Under the pieces are notes generated by a model, which was not told the origin of the DNA, searched no databases, and saw only the letters and a list, made by a program, of their open reading frames with translations. Both the position numbers and the translations under genes were made by a program. Shown here one piece after another: positions 26,356-36,477 of a stretch of 64,000 nt of DNA. Within the stretch, counting starts at the first letter, position 1. Every line of letters starts with the position of its first letter. The stretch spans positions 1,302,001 to 1,366,000 of the forward strand of contig NZ_BFCB01000003.1 in NCBI RefSeq assembly GCF_003569045.1. Reading direction: 5' to 3'. Source of the DNA: Aggregatilinea lenta. Lineage in GTDB: Bacteria > Chloroflexota > Anaerolineae > Aggregatilineales > Aggregatilineaceae.

Positions 26356-27212
26356 GTTCAAAAACCAATCCTCACAAGAAATCCGCCTTCTACGAGAGAG
26401 CCAGAGTGGCTGAAAAACCCCCGCGAGTGCGTTAAGCTTGCGCGGTTTTGTGTGCCACGCTGATTGGAAGTCGAGGGCGAGATGTTCTTTCGTATCGTGT
26501 TGTTTGTCTGGGAGTTTGTACTGGATGTAGCAGCGACCAGCCGGTTGACGGCGGGTAAAAAGGATCTGGAGCTCCTGCTGCTGCACGAGCAACTGCGGAT
26601 TGTTGAGCGTAAACAGGCGCGAGGACCGCAGATTCTGCGGGCGGCAGTTGCGTACCGGTTGAAACAGAAAGCCGGTCATCCGCATCAGGCGCTGAAGGAG
26701 AGCCTCTGATTGTTCAAGCCTGCCACCGTGCTCCTCCGGCATGGGGTTACGCCTGCTCCCGAACGGTCGCGGCAGGGGAGTTCCTGGCGCATGTTTCTCA
26801 GTCACTATAGGCAGCAATTTCTGGCGTGCAATTATCCGACTGTCGAAACGCTCACCCTGCAAACCGTGTATGTGCTCTTTTTTGTCGAACACACGACGCG
26901 ACGCGTGTGTCTGGCGGATTGCACGGCGCACCCAATGCTAATGCCATCAATGCTGGGTGCGAACCGTCCGTGATGAGTGCCTGGACAAGCTGATCATCAT
27001 CAACGAGCGCCATCTGCGCCGAGTTTTGACCGGGTACATCGCCTACGACACTGCGCGTCGGCCACACCAGGGACTTGAGCACGAAAGTCCACTCGGACTG
27101 GCGGCCTCACCCGAAGGGCCGATTCGCTATCGCAACGTGCTCGGGGGCATCATCCGCGTCTACTATGGTGAGGCTGCCTGACCTCCATTTCCCCGAAGAT
27201 TAGTTTTTGAAC
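26356..27212 (+). mobile_element. Decayed integrase-type insertion element with recognisable ends
   Basis: Inverted repeats GTTCAAAAACCAATCCTC (26356-26373) and GAAGATTAGTTTTTGAAC (27195-27212) match at 16 of 18 positions. They enclose a broken DDE integrase gene. The element is about 860 bp, shorter than expected for an intact one, with the middle of the catalytic domain missing. Confidence 0.7.
26464..27181 (+). pseudogene. DDE integrase/transposase remnant, frameshifted and internally deleted
   Basis: Three pieces in different frames belong to one integrase-type transposase: ELLLLHEQLRIVERKQARGP (from 26560), then FKPATVL and FLACNYPTVETLTLQTVYVL with RRVCLADCTAHP (from 26713), then WVRTVRDECLDKLIIINERH ... 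RPHQGLEHESPLG ... VLGGIIRVYYGEAA (to 27181). The central part with the second catalytic Asp is gone. It is a dead gene. Confidence 0.82.
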
Positions 27213-27388
27213 CATACAGGATGTTCAGCAGGTAGTTTGAGGGAAAAACGGAAACCCGCACTGCTTACGTAGCCAGTGTGGGCTTGAGGGGAGCGACGGG
27301 CGTCACATTCTCGTAGTCCAACTGCGTTTTGGGGCGACACGAATTTACATGGGTCAGAATGGTTCTTTGCTCTACCAATGCGCTTTCG

Positions 27389-30300
27389 CTACTCACACAA
27401 CGGCTCGATACGATACTGCGCTCGCTCCTCGCAGGTGAAATCGCGTACATAGCGATTTTCGCGTACCCAGGCGAACAAGTCGTCCAGGGGCCAGTCGGTG
27501 ATGCGCCACTGGATCACGTCCTCCTGTGGACCGAACGTTGACGAATAAGCCGTCTGGCCGTCGGGACTAAACACAACGTTCCACAAGACCGTCGAATAGC
27601 TACGGCCCCAAAATCGTTGAAGCTCCTCCCCGGTTTCGAAACTCCACACAACTAATAGTCCCTGATGACCACCGGCAAGCACGTACTTTTGGTCGGGGCT
27701 TATGTCGAACGCCCAGAATCTGGCTGATGGTGCCGTGAAGAAGCGGACGTCCGCGCCTGTCTCCGCATCGACCAGAAATATGAAGCCGCCCTCTGAGCCG
27801 GTCAAAAAGTAGCGCGAATCGGCTGTAAACAACACAGCAGCCGCGATATGGTCGACCTGGCGGATACGCTGTCCAGTGGATATATCCCACAACGTGACGT
27901 GATCGTAGACGCTGTTCGCCGTGACAGCCTTACGACCATCCGGACTGATGCTGATGTCGAGGATCGACCCGGTTGGTTCAAAGCGCCGGATTTCCTGACC
28001 GGCTGTCAGGTCCCACAAAATTAGTTCGCCCTCAACGCCCTCTTCCTCCCATGCCGTGCCCCATTGTATGGTGCCCGTGAGGGCAGTGCGCCCATCCGGG
28101 CTGAAGGTGCTCGCACGTGGTAGGAACGTGTGTCCCATCAATTCATGGAGGACTTCGCCAGTTTCGATATCCCATAACACGACCTTGTTTGCTGCGGTAC
28201 CACTGAAGGTGGCACTGGAGCAGATCAATGCTTGCCGTCCATCGGGACTGAAACGCGCAGACAAAATTTGCGATTCCAATCCGTCTAGACGTCGCACTTC
28301 CTGGCCCGTCTGAGCGTCCCACAGGATCGCCACTCCGCCATCATACCCTCCGGTGAGCAGATACCGCCCATCAGGACTAATATCCACAGTGCTGAGTCCC
28401 CCCTCGGCATGGAAGCGGCGAATTTCGGGGCTGACCGGCAGATTGACCAGGATCACCTCACCGGCGTCACTCCCAATCAGAGCAAATCGACCGTCAGGGC
28501 TGACTGCATTCGCCCGAATGAGTTGGCGCGATGGCGTGAGAATCAGATTAACAGGTGTCCAGGAAGTGACATCCATCCAATTGCATACGTTGCCTTCACA
28601 TTCCAGTTCATTGCGGCCGTCTGGGGATATAGAGATGCCAGATGGTGTATTGGCAATCGACGCTGAACGAACAAGCCTGCCTGTGTCAATATTCCACTCT
28701 CGATACACGGTATCGAAACTGAGTTCGAATAGGAGTGTCTGGCCCTGTTTGTTAGTCCGGAAATTGATGGTCAGCGCACGTGAACCGGGTTCCACCAGTG
28801 AGTGAACAACCTCGCCGGTATCTACTTCCCACAGCAGGATTTTCGGATCGGCGGAGTCACCCCCGGCGGCTGCGAGGTGCTGATCAGGACTGAACGCAAC
28901 TGCAGTGATACCATCATTGTGTCCCTCGAAGCGACGGATGATTTGCCCTGTCGCGACTTCCCACAAGATCGCGGTGTGATCGTCCGATCCCGAGAGGGCT
29001 GTCCTGCCATCAATACTGAAAGCGACACTGGTTACGCTGCCGGTATGGCCTTCAAAGCGGCGAATGAGCTCGCCCGTTTCGACGTTCCAGAGAATTAGCG
29101 TGCCATCTTCCGACGTGGAGAGCGCGCGTTCTGGTGTGGTGGGGTCAAATGCTACACTCGTGACCCAGTCCGTATGACCGCCCAAGCGGCGCAGTTCGGT
29201 TGCAGACTGAATGTCCCACACGATCAATTCGCCCTGGGTACAGACCCCCTCGACCAGCTTCGCGCAACTGCCGGACAGTCCCAGATTTGAGTCTGAGCTG
29301 AATGCCACTGCTTTCACTCTGTTGCCCTGGTTGCGGAGCAGCGCACGCGTGCCCATGCCAAATGCCACTGTCGACAGGGTTCGGACAGCCTCCGCTGGCG
29401 GCTGTTCCCCGTTGACCGCTTCGAGTGCCAACGCCAGTGCCAGGTCAGATTCTCCGCTATCAAACGCCTGCTGCGCATTACCGGACAGCACCAAACTACG
29501 GTTGATCGTAGCCTCACTTTCGGCCTTAGTGCGCTCCTCTTGAGCTTGCTGCTCGCGGTCGAAGGCCACCAGCGCCAGCACCGTCATGATCAGCGCCACC
29601 GCGATCACTGTTCCAAATGCAGTATTCCGCACGCGACGACGCCGGATTTGCCTGTTTTGCTCCTCGGCGACACTGGTCGACAGGAATTGGCGTTCGTCTG
29701 TGGTCAAGGTGATACCGGTACGCGCTGCCCATCCCTGGAACTGCGACAGCCGAGAACCGCCTAAGAGGTAGCTTCGATCCTGGGCGGAGCACTTCCACTC
29801 GGCAGCGGCAGCCGCGAGCAGGCGTTGCTGGCGGATATCGTCCCGGCTCTCGTCCAACCATAAGTGCAGAAGCCGCCACTCACGGATGATTGCCTCGTGG
29901 GCAACCTCGACTGTAGGCTCGCGTGTGATCGGGTCGTAATCGAAGGTTAACAGGCGCGGTTGGCCAAAAGCTTTCAGGACATCGGTGACTGCTTCGCCGT
30001 CGATGGCAAGGAGCTCCGATTGTCGGGTGCGACGGCGGGTGTCCTCGGCCCCATCGCCGAGCGTTACTAACCGCAAGAAGATTTGTTGAGCAACAGATTG
30101 CCGGTTCTCGTCGAGGCTGTCGTAGATTTCGTCCGCGCGCTGTGCCAACACACCCATTACACCACCAAGCGCCCGATAAGCATCAAGCGAAAGAGTATGA
30201 TCGCTGCGACGCTCATATAACTCGGTCAGGGCATATTGCAGCATCGGCAGAGCACTTGGCCGCTCGCCCACCTCGCTCACTACTACCGCCAGCAAAGCTG

Positions 30301-32587
30301 GCTCTACGGTGATCCCGGCACGTTCCGCCGGGCCAATGACGGCGTGTTCCAGTTCGGCGCGTGTGAGGGGTACAATCACCTCTGTGCGCTGGCGCACTAG
30401 CTCACAGAAATCGGGGATCATTAATGGGCGGTCATAGAAGTCAGCGCGCAGAGTGATGACCACACGCAGCGGACAGTGTGGATCGGTCACAGCGGCAAAG
30501 ATCAGATCAAGGAAGTGTCGCGCGTGCGCTTCTTCCTCGACCAGCATGAACACCTCCTCGAATTGGTCGATGAGCAACAGCAGTTCGCCATTCTCCGCCA
30601 GCACCAGCCGTGCCGCGCGTGCTAAACCGCGCTCATCGCGTTCCAACTGCTCGACCAGGCTGGGGGGCTTCTGAGTGGCAACCCGCAGGAGCGCGATTTC
30701 CAGCTCGTCCAGGGGATGGGTCCCGGGCAGCATCTCAGCTATGAACCAACTGTCCGAGCCTGGCAGCATGCCGCGTCGCAGGGCAGGCAGCAGCCCGGCT
30801 TTGGCGACGCTTGACTTGCCGCTGCCGCTGGGGCCAACGACGGCCAGAAACCGCGCGAACGGGTGGTCCTCCGACAGCCGGGCGACGAGCCGGTCGGTGA
30901 GGGCTTCACGACCATAAAAATCGCCGGCGTCTGCCTCGCTGAACGCGCGCAAACCTTTGTAGGGATTGCGCTGCACGACTAGATGATGGGCGGGCGTCCA
31001 TGCGTGAACATCAGGAGAGCCACCCTGCCAGGAATCAGCGCCCACCGCCTGGCGAAATGCAGCCGCCAGTTCCAATGCATCCCGGTAACGTTGTGCTGGG
31101 TCAACTGCCATCGCGTGCGAGATGACTTCGTCGAGTGCTGCTGGTAGCTCGGGACGCGTATCGCGGAGCGAGGGAGGAGGAGAACTGAGCAGCGTGTCAA
31201 GCAGCTGGAGGGCGGATAGTCTTGCCGGGAATGGCGACTGACCGGCAAGACATTCGTATACCAGCACGCCGAAGCAGTAGAGATCGGATTGCACTCCGAC
31301 CGGATCACCACGGATCTGTTCCGGTGAAAGGTATGTCGGCGTCTCAGTCATTGTCCCTTCTTGCACGGTGTGCGGCGCCGCGCCAAGCACCCTCGCAATA
31401 CCAAAATCGCTCAGATAAGCATTGCCATCGTCATCTAGCAGCACATTGGCCGGCTTCAGGTCGTGGTGGATCACACCTGCGCGGTGCGCTACGGTCAAAG
31501 CCGCGGCGACTTGCTCGACAACACGTGCGCAGTCGCTAAGCGAAAGAGGACCGCTTTTGAGACGGGCATGCAGACTCTGGCGCAGCAGGCGCGTGACGAG
31601 AAACGCGCCGTCCGGCTCGCGCCAGAAATCATAGAGCGGCACAATGTGCGGGTGTTCGAGTTGCGCTACAAGCTGAGCCTCGGTCTCAAAGCGGCGGATG
31701 AAGTCGGGCTGGTTGGCGTAACCAGGACGGATGACCTTGATCGCCACCTCGCGGTCGACCACGGGCTGCCACGCGCGGTAGACCTCGCCAAAGCCACCCA
31801 CGCCAATGCAGTCGCGAATTATGTAGCCACGGATGGCTTGCCTGACCTGGGGCGAGGGCTGCTCACCGGCACGAACGCGCTCGAAGAGGCCGGTTGTCTC
31901 GGCACTTGGCTCGATCCCAAGTTCGTCGATCAGGACTTGGCGGCAAATTGTGTATTGGTCGAGCGCTTTGGCACGTTGCCCGGACTTCCACAGCAGGTCA
32001 ATCAATAGACGGTGGCTTTCCTCGCGCAGCGGATCTAGGCCCAGCAGACGTGTGGCTGCACTGATGCCAGCCTGGAAACTACCCAACTCGGTGTGGCGAA
32101 CAGCGAGACGATCCAGGCCATCCATGACGACCAGCCGTAGCCGTTCACGTTCGCGGGTGGCCCACGACTCAAATGCCGTGCTGTCGATATAGAATCCCGC
32201 CAGGAAATCCCCTGAGTACAGGTCTACGGCTTCGGCCAACCGCGCCACATCCGTCCCGGCTGTGTTGAGCCGCGTCTCGAACGCAGCAGCATCCAGCCAG
32301 ACGTCACCGTCCCAATGAATGCCAACCGACTGGCGGGTAATGGACATGAAAGGACCAACAGTCCGGCGCAGGCTTGTCAGTGCCACACGCAGATTGGAGA
32401 GTGCTTGCGTTTGGGAGCGTTCCTCCCACAAGAATTCAGCTAGCTCCTCACGCGGATGAGAGCATCTGGTGCAGGCCAGGTAGACCAGCAGCGCTGGGGC
32501 CTTGCGTGAATCGAACCCGGTGATCAGTTTTCCGCTCAGGCAGATTGACAAACCGCCCAACGTCCGGATCTCAAGTTCGGCGCTCAT
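27389..32587 (-). CDS. SARP/BTAD - Ser/Thr kinase - STAND ATPase - WD40 signalling protein
   Basis: 1732 residues in one chain. Residues 1-240: SARP-type helix domain plus bacterial transcriptional activation (BTAD) TPR-like domain (LGGLSICL ... VLIDELGIEPSAETTGLFER). Residues ~254-515: Hanks-type kinase with GVGGFGEV, VAIK (K~284), HHDLKPAN (HRD written as HHD, catalytic Asp kept) and SDFG. Residues ~540-960: STAND-type ATPase with FYGRE, Walker A GPSGSGKSS (~585) and Walker B LLLLIDQFEE. A membrane helix lies at ~990-1008 (VIAVALIMTVLALVAF) after a basic RRRRVRN run. Residues ~1060-1690: WD40 propellers. GAGGTGAGCC precedes the ATG. It probably senses a signal through the propeller and answers by phosphorylation or as a scaffold. 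The partner is unknown. Confidence 0.9.
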   Translation of the reverse strand: MSAELEIRTLGGLSICLSGKLITGFDSRKAPALLVYLACTRCSHPREELAEFLWEERSQTQALSNLRVALTSLRRTVGPFMSITRQSVGIHWDGDVWLDAAAFETRLNTAGTDVARLAEAVDLYSGDFLAGFYIDSTAFESWATRERERLRLVVMDGLDRLAVRHTELGSFQAGISAATRLLGLDPLREESHRLLIDLLWKSGQRAKALDQYTICRQVLIDELGIEPSAETTGLFERVRAGEQPSPQVRQAIRGYIIRDCIGVGGFGEVYRAWQPVVDREVAIKVIRPGYANQPDFIRRFETEAQLVAQLEHPHIVPLYDFWREPDGAFLVTRLLRQSLHARLKSGPLSLSDCARVVEQVAAALTVAHRAGVIHHDLKPANVLLDDDGNAYLSDFGIARVLGAAPHTVQEGTMTETPTYLSPEQIRGDPVGVQSDLYCFGVLVYECLAGQSPFPARLSALQLLDTLLSSPPPSLRDTRPELPAALDEVISHAMAVDPAQRYRDALELAAAFRQAVGADSWQGGSPDVHAWTPAHHLVVQRNPYKGLRAFSEADAGDFYGREALTDRLVARLSEDHPFARFLAVVGPSGSGKSSVAKAGLLPALRRGMLPGSDSWFIAEMLPGTHPLDELEIALLRVATQKPPSLVEQLERDERGLARAARLVLAENGELLLLIDQFEEVFMLVEEEAHARHFLDLIFAAVTDPHCPLRVVITLRADFYDRPLMIPDFCELVRQRTEVIVPLTRAELEHAVIGPAERAGITVEPALLAVVVSEVGERPSALPMLQYALTELYERRSDHTLSLDAYRALGGVMGVLAQRADEIYDSLDENRQSVAQQIFLRLVTLGDGAEDTRRRTRQSELLAIDGEAVTDVLKAFGQPRLLTFDYDPITREPTVEVAHEAIIREWRLLHLWLDESRDDIRQQRLLAAAAAEWKCSAQDRSYLLGGSRLSQFQGWAARTGITLTTDERQFLSTSVAEEQNRQIRRRRVRNTAFGTVIAVALIMTVLALVAFDREQQAQEERTKAESEATINRSLVLSGNAQQAFDSGESDLALALALEAVNGEQPPAEAVRTLSTVAFGMGTRALLRNQGNRVKAVAFSSDSNLGLSGSCAKLVEGVCTQGELIVWDIQSATELRRLGGHTDWVTSVAFDPTTPERALSTSEDGTLILWNVETGELIRRFEGHTGSVTSVAFSIDGRTALSGSDDHTAILWEVATGQIIRRFEGHNDGITAVAFSPDQHLAAAGGDSADPKILLWEVDTGEVVHSLVEPGSRALTINFRTNKQGQTLLFELSFDTVYREWNIDTGRLVRSASIANTPSGISISPDGRNELECEGNVCNWMDVTSWTPVNLILTPSRQLIRANAVSPDGRFALIGSDAGEVILVNLPVSPEIRRFHAEGGLSTVDISPDGRYLLTGGYDGGVAILWDAQTGQEVRRLDGLESQILSARFSPDGRQALICSSATFSGTAANKVVLWDIETGEVLHELMGHTFLPRASTFSPDGRTALTGTIQWGTAWEEEGVEGELILWDLTAGQEIRRFEPTGSILDISISPDGRKAVTANSVYDHVTLWDISTGQRIRQVDHIAAAVLFTADSRYFLTGSEGGFIFLVDAETGADVRFFTAPSARFWAFDISPDQKYVLAGGHQGLLVVWSFETGEELQRFWGRSYSTVLWNVVFSPDGQTAYSSTFGPQEDVIQWRITDWPLDDLFAWVRENRYVRDFTCEERAQYRIEPLCE

Positions 32588-32888
32588 GGCTCACCTCACT
32601 GAATGGGGTTTCCGAACGATGTTGTTATCGATCTTAACGAAGTCTGATCGCTATCCGAACGGTGGCTTACTAAGCTGGGAATAGTACTGGTGACGGAATG
32701 AGGAGAATGCGCGATGAATGAGTTCTTTAAGATCAGTATAGCATGGAATTTCACCTCCTCCGCCTGTAAGAGCCGGATTCGGTTTTGACCCGTCCACGGC
32801 CACCTACCGGCGCTGCTCCAGCGCCACTTCGCGCACGACAGGGCTATCCGGTTCGGCATTTCCTGGAGTTTCGTCCCGACCGCTTGCT

Positions 32889-33209
32889 GTGATCCGGCAG
32901 TTCATGACGGCGTTCGCCACGGTGTTACGTTCCGAAGGGATCAATATCAGTCGAACCCGTTCTCGTGTACCCGACGCAAATACTTATGCCGAACGATGGG
33001 TTCGGTCGGTGCGCGAAGAGTGTTTGGATAAGCTGTTGATCGTCAACCAGGTACATCTGCGACGAGGGATACGTGAGTACACCGTGTTTTTCAGCACAGC
33101 CTGACCACGCCAAGGCATTAAACGGCGGATCACTATCCCTGAGCAAGGCGGTTTAGGAACGCGGCCAGTGGATTGTCGCAGCGGGTGGGCGGCATCATCC
33201 ATGATTAGG
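32889..33209 (+). pseudogene. Second DDE integrase/transposase remnant
   Basis: The 3' part of the same integrase-type transposase family as at 26464: FATVLRSEGINISRTRSRVP, then DANTYAERWVRSVREECLDK with LLIVNQVHLRRGIREY, then a stop in place of RPHQG and out-of-frame continuation to GGIIHD near 33207. Upstream, 32760-32888 looks like more degraded sequence of the same gene. Clear inverted repeats were not found. Confidence 0.75.
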
Positions 33210-33228
33210 GCCGCTTCCTCGTTGCCGT

Positions 33229-33271
33229 AACGATGCCGGGCAGACTGTGAGGAAACCCGCCCGGCATCGTT
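33229..33271 (-). terminator. Probable terminator after the GH2 operon
   Basis: A 13-bp perfect stem, AACGATGCCGGGC (33229-33241) with GCCCGGCATCGTT (33259-33271), around a 17-nt loop, lies 50 bp after the GH2 stop codon. The T-run (TTTT) is on the plus-strand side, so it may work better in that direction or both ways. Confidence 0.6.
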
Positions 33272-33320
33272 TTACCGCTTATCCTATATGATCCTGGAAT
33301 CAGTCATCGCGTTTATGTCG

Positions 33321-35549
33321 TTACGCGCGCAGCCGCTCCTGGGATGGGCGCTCGGTACAGGTTACCGTCGTTGTGACGGGCGCGAGGCGCGGTGTCGTCG
33401 CGCGGATCTGGACATGGCCCGGTTTCTGGCGCGCGCGCAGATAGAGCGCGATCTGGCCCCCGACCAGGGCCGACGGGTTATCGCCGATCAGATCGGCGGG
33501 ACCTTCGACTTCGACCCATACCACTGCATTCGCATAAGGCAGGGTGTTCCCGCAGCGATCCACGAGCCTGAGCACCAGGCGTGTCATGTCTGCACCGTCC
33601 GCGATCAGTCCGGGGTCGTCGGAGTTCAGAGTCAGCGCCGCCGGGAGGCCATCTGCCGCTATGAGTTGCTCCGCGACGGGGCTGCCGTCCAAATAGCCGA
33701 CTACCCGCAGGTCAGACAGGGCGCGTCCCCAGGTGAGGTGCCCGTTGCCCATTGAGACCTGGAAAGGCGCGTGCGGCAGGTGCGGGAAGCACGCCCGGTC
33801 GGGCTGGAAGCGTCCCAGGCATTCGTCCCCGATGAACACGTCGATTTCGTCGCAGTTGCTCAGCACGACGAGCGTCTTGATCCCGCCCGTGTCGCGGTCG
33901 CCCATCGACCAGCCGGTCGCCGCCTGGAGCACCACGCGCCGCGCCGGATCGCCCTGGCTGGCGTAAAAATAGGCCGCGTATTTGGGCAGGCGGAAAATGT
34001 CCATCACGCCGTGATAACAAATGTGGTCGCCCGACCCGAATTCCTGGTGCGTGTTGTAGTCGAAGGCGCACCACCCGATCGCCCCCGCGACGCGCTCCAT
34101 GCCCATCTGTTTATCCTGCACGCGCGCGTGCCGCAGGGCGTGTTCCTCGCGGCGCTCCTCCTGGTCCCACGTTTTGGTGGGGTACATGTGCCCGTTGAAC
34201 TCCGTGACGAGGTGCGGCGTGTGGATTGGCTCGATCACCGAGTTGGAGAAGTCGTTGTAGGTGAAGACGTCTTCGAGGAACTGGCTGTCGATGAAGTTGC
34301 GGGTCCCGCCCGTCTGCCGCGTGGGATCGAGTTTGTGGGCCAGCGCGTTCGTCGCGGTGTAAAGGGCCTCGTTGTCGCGCGATTCGTTGATGCGCACGCC
34401 CCACAGGATGATCGAGGGGTGGTTGCGATCGCGCTCGATCATGGCGCGCACGTCGCGCAGGCTGATGCCCTGCCAGTCGCTGTCCCCGATGTGCTGCCAG
34501 CCAGGAATCTCCTCCACCACCAGCAGCCCGATCTCGTCGCAGCGGTCCAGAAAATGGGGCGACTGCGGATAGTGCGAGGTGCGCACGACGTTGCAGGACA
34601 ACTCGTGCTTGATAATCTCGGCGTCCTTGCGCTGCAAGCGGGCGGGGGCAGCGGCCCCGATGTAGGGATAAGTCTGGTGGCGGTTCAGCCCGATGAGCTT
34701 GGTCCGTTCGCCGTTGAGGTAAAACCCGCCGTCTTTGCGGAACTCTGCCTCGCGGAAGCCGAACCGCGCCGCCTGACGATCCAGTGCGGTGTCGCCGCTG
34801 GCGAGGCTGACCTCGACCGTGTAAAGCGCCGGATCATCCAGCGACCACCGCGTGACGTCCGGCAAATCGTGGATCTCCAGACTCAGGTGAGTGGCGGCTC
34901 CCAACGCTGCTGTTACGAGAGCAGTACTGCCGGTCGCCAGGACCGTGCCGTTTGCATCCATAAGCGCGGCGCTGACCGCCGCCGGAACAGGGCGATCCCC
35001 GGCGTTGTGCAGCGTGACATCGACGGCCACGGTCGGGGAGCCGGTCAGGATGTTCTGAGGGCGCACAAACACATTGGTGATGTGGCACGGCTCGACTAAG
35101 CGCAGGTGAACGTCGCGGTACACGCCGCCGAACGTGAGGTAGTCCACCACGTAGCCGTAGGGTGGGATGTCCTTGCGCTCGGTCGAATCGAGATAGACGG
35201 TTAGCAGATTTTCGCCAGTGTCGTTCAGGTGGGGCGTGAGATCGAACGAGAACGGGGTAAAGCCGCCCTCGTGCTCACCCAGTCGCACCCCGTTCAGCCA
35301 GACTTCACAGGCGATCATCGCACCGTCAAAGTCGATGAAGACGCGCCGTCCGGCACGCGGCTCCGGAAGCGTGAAGCGTTTGCGATAGGTGGATATGAAC
35401 TGGTACTCGGCGTTGTCGAAGTAGTGATACGGCAGCAGCTTATTGGTGTGGGGCAGAATGACGGCCTCAAACCGGGCATCCGGCGTATCGCTGCCCAGGC
35501 GCTCCGGGGCAAACAGCCAGCGATCGTTGAACAGGTATGTTGTGCGCAA
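33321..35549 (-). CDS. Glycoside hydrolase family 2 enzyme (beta-galactosidase/glucuronidase type)
   Basis: 742 residues starting at TTG 35549 with AAGGA upstream. GH2 layout: N-terminal sugar-binding jelly roll (~1-165), immunoglobulin-like domain (~165-275), then TIM barrel opening at FYLNGERTKLIGLNRHQTYP. The acid/base glutamate is in ILWGVRINES, which is unusual beside the common WSxxNE, and the nucleophile is in HLVTEFNGH. A further beta-rich domain (~600-735) ends the chain. No signal peptide is visible, so it acts in the cytoplasm on oligosaccharides imported by the transporter genes upstream. GH2 members hydrolyse beta-galactosides, beta-glucuronides or beta-mannosides; the specificity is not clear. 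Confidence 0.9.
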   Translation of the reverse strand: MRTTYLFNDRWLFAPERLGSDTPDARFEAVILPHTNKLLPYHYFDNAEYQFISTYRKRFTLPEPRAGRRVFIDFDGAMIACEVWLNGVRLGEHEGGFTPFSFDLTPHLNDTGENLLTVYLDSTERKDIPPYGYVVDYLTFGGVYRDVHLRLVEPCHITNVFVRPQNILTGSPTVAVDVTLHNAGDRPVPAAVSAALMDANGTVLATGSTALVTAALGAATHLSLEIHDLPDVTRWSLDDPALYTVEVSLASGDTALDRQAARFGFREAEFRKDGGFYLNGERTKLIGLNRHQTYPYIGAAAPARLQRKDAEIIKHELSCNVVRTSHYPQSPHFLDRCDEIGLLVVEEIPGWQHIGDSDWQGISLRDVRAMIERDRNHPSIILWGVRINESRDNEALYTATNALAHKLDPTRQTGGTRNFIDSQFLEDVFTYNDFSNSVIEPIHTPHLVTEFNGHMYPTKTWDQEERREEHALRHARVQDKQMGMERVAGAIGWCAFDYNTHQEFGSGDHICYHGVMDIFRLPKYAAYFYASQGDPARRVVLQAATGWSMGDRDTGGIKTLVVLSNCDEIDVFIGDECLGRFQPDRACFPHLPHAPFQVSMGNGHLTWGRALSDLRVVGYLDGSPVAEQLIAADGLPAALTLNSDDPGLIADGADMTRLVLRLVDRCGNTLPYANAVVWVEVEGPADLIGDNPSALVGGQIALYLRARQKPGHVQIRATTPRLAPVTTTVTCTERPSQERLRA

Positions 35550-35587
35550 CTGCGTGTTCCTTGTCTATAAAAGGGGATCGTGCGAGT

Positions 35588-36466
35588 CTATTTTCCCGAT
35601 CCCAACGTCAAGCCCTGAATAAAGTAGCGCTGAAGAAAAACGAATACCAGTATCGTTGGTAATGTCGCCAGCAGCGCACCTGCTGTGATCAGCGGCCAGT
35701 CGGTGACGTACTGCCCCTGTAGCGTCGCCAGGCCCGCCGTGACGGGACGCAGTGAATCGGATTGAAGCAGGATCAGCGCCCAAAGGAAGTCGTTAAAGAT
35801 CCAGGTGAATTCGAGCGTTGCCAGGGCCGCCAGCGACGGCAGGCTGAGCGGCAACATGATCTGCCAGTAGATGCGGAACTCGCTGCACCCGTCCACGCGC
35901 GCCGCGTCGAGGATCTCGCCGGGCACGGTGCGCATAAAATTGCGCAGTACGAAGGTACAGAAGCCCAACTGAAACGCGGTGTGAATCAAGATCAGCGCGC
36001 CGTAGGTGTCGTAGAGGCCGAGCTTGTTGGTGAGGCGGAACACGGGCAGCAGCAGGATCTGGAAGGGCAGCATGGTCCCGCCGACGTAGATGAAGTAGAT
36101 CAGCAGGTTGCCCTTGAACTTGAAGCGGGCCAGCGCATAGGCGCTGAGCGACGACAGGAAGATCATGCCCAGCAGCGACGGAATGGTGATGATGAAGCTG
36201 TTGAGCAGATAAACCCGGATGCGCGCGGTGGCCCAGGCATCCGAAAACTTATCGAGGCTGAAGTGCTGCGGGATGCTCCAGAAGCCGTGCACAGAAATGT
36301 CGTCCATTGTGCGGAAGGAGGTCAGCACAGCAGCGAGGATTGGCAGCAGCCAGGTTAGCGTAAACAGAATCAGCAGGACGTGTTTGGCGATTCTGTCGGT
36401 ACGGCGTCGTTTATTCTCGTCGGACTGTTGGCTGGCGCGCGGCTTTGCTTGCGTGAGTGCGGCCAT
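35588..36466 (-). CDS. CUT1 sugar ABC transporter permease (MalG-like)
   Basis: 292 residues from ATG 36466, supported by AGGAGAAACAGAG upstream; earlier in-frame ATGs lack this site and overlap the preceding gene. Six membrane segments are expected. The coupling motif EILDAARVDGCSEFRIYWQIMLP (EAA loop) contacts the shared ATPase. The C-terminus FLQRYFIQGLTLGSGK is typical of MalG-type permeases. No ATPase gene lies in this operon; CUT1 systems often use a common MsiK-type ATPase encoded elsewhere. Confidence 0.92.
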   Translation of the reverse strand: MAALTQAKPRASQQSDENKRRRTDRIAKHVLLILFTLTWLLPILAAVLTSFRTMDDISVHGFWSIPQHFSLDKFSDAWATARIRVYLLNSFIITIPSLLGMIFLSSLSAYALARFKFKGNLLIYFIYVGGTMLPFQILLLPVFRLTNKLGLYDTYGALILIHTAFQLGFCTFVLRNFMRTVPGEILDAARVDGCSEFRIYWQIMLPLSLPSLAALATLEFTWIFNDFLWALILLQSDSLRPVTAGLATLQGQYVTDWPLITAGALLATLPTILVFVFLQRYFIQGLTLGSGK

Positions 36467-36477
36467 CTCTGTTTCTC

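Noticed and set aside
26212-26931. 239-codon minus-strand open frame beside the radical SAM operon
   Set aside because: It overlaps the inverted repeat and the plus-strand integrase remnant, whose family match is clear; the minus frame shows none.
33771-35099. 442-codon plus-strand open frame opposite the GH2 gene
   Set aside because: The GH2 catalytic motifs are all in the minus frame; the opposite frame has biased low-information composition.
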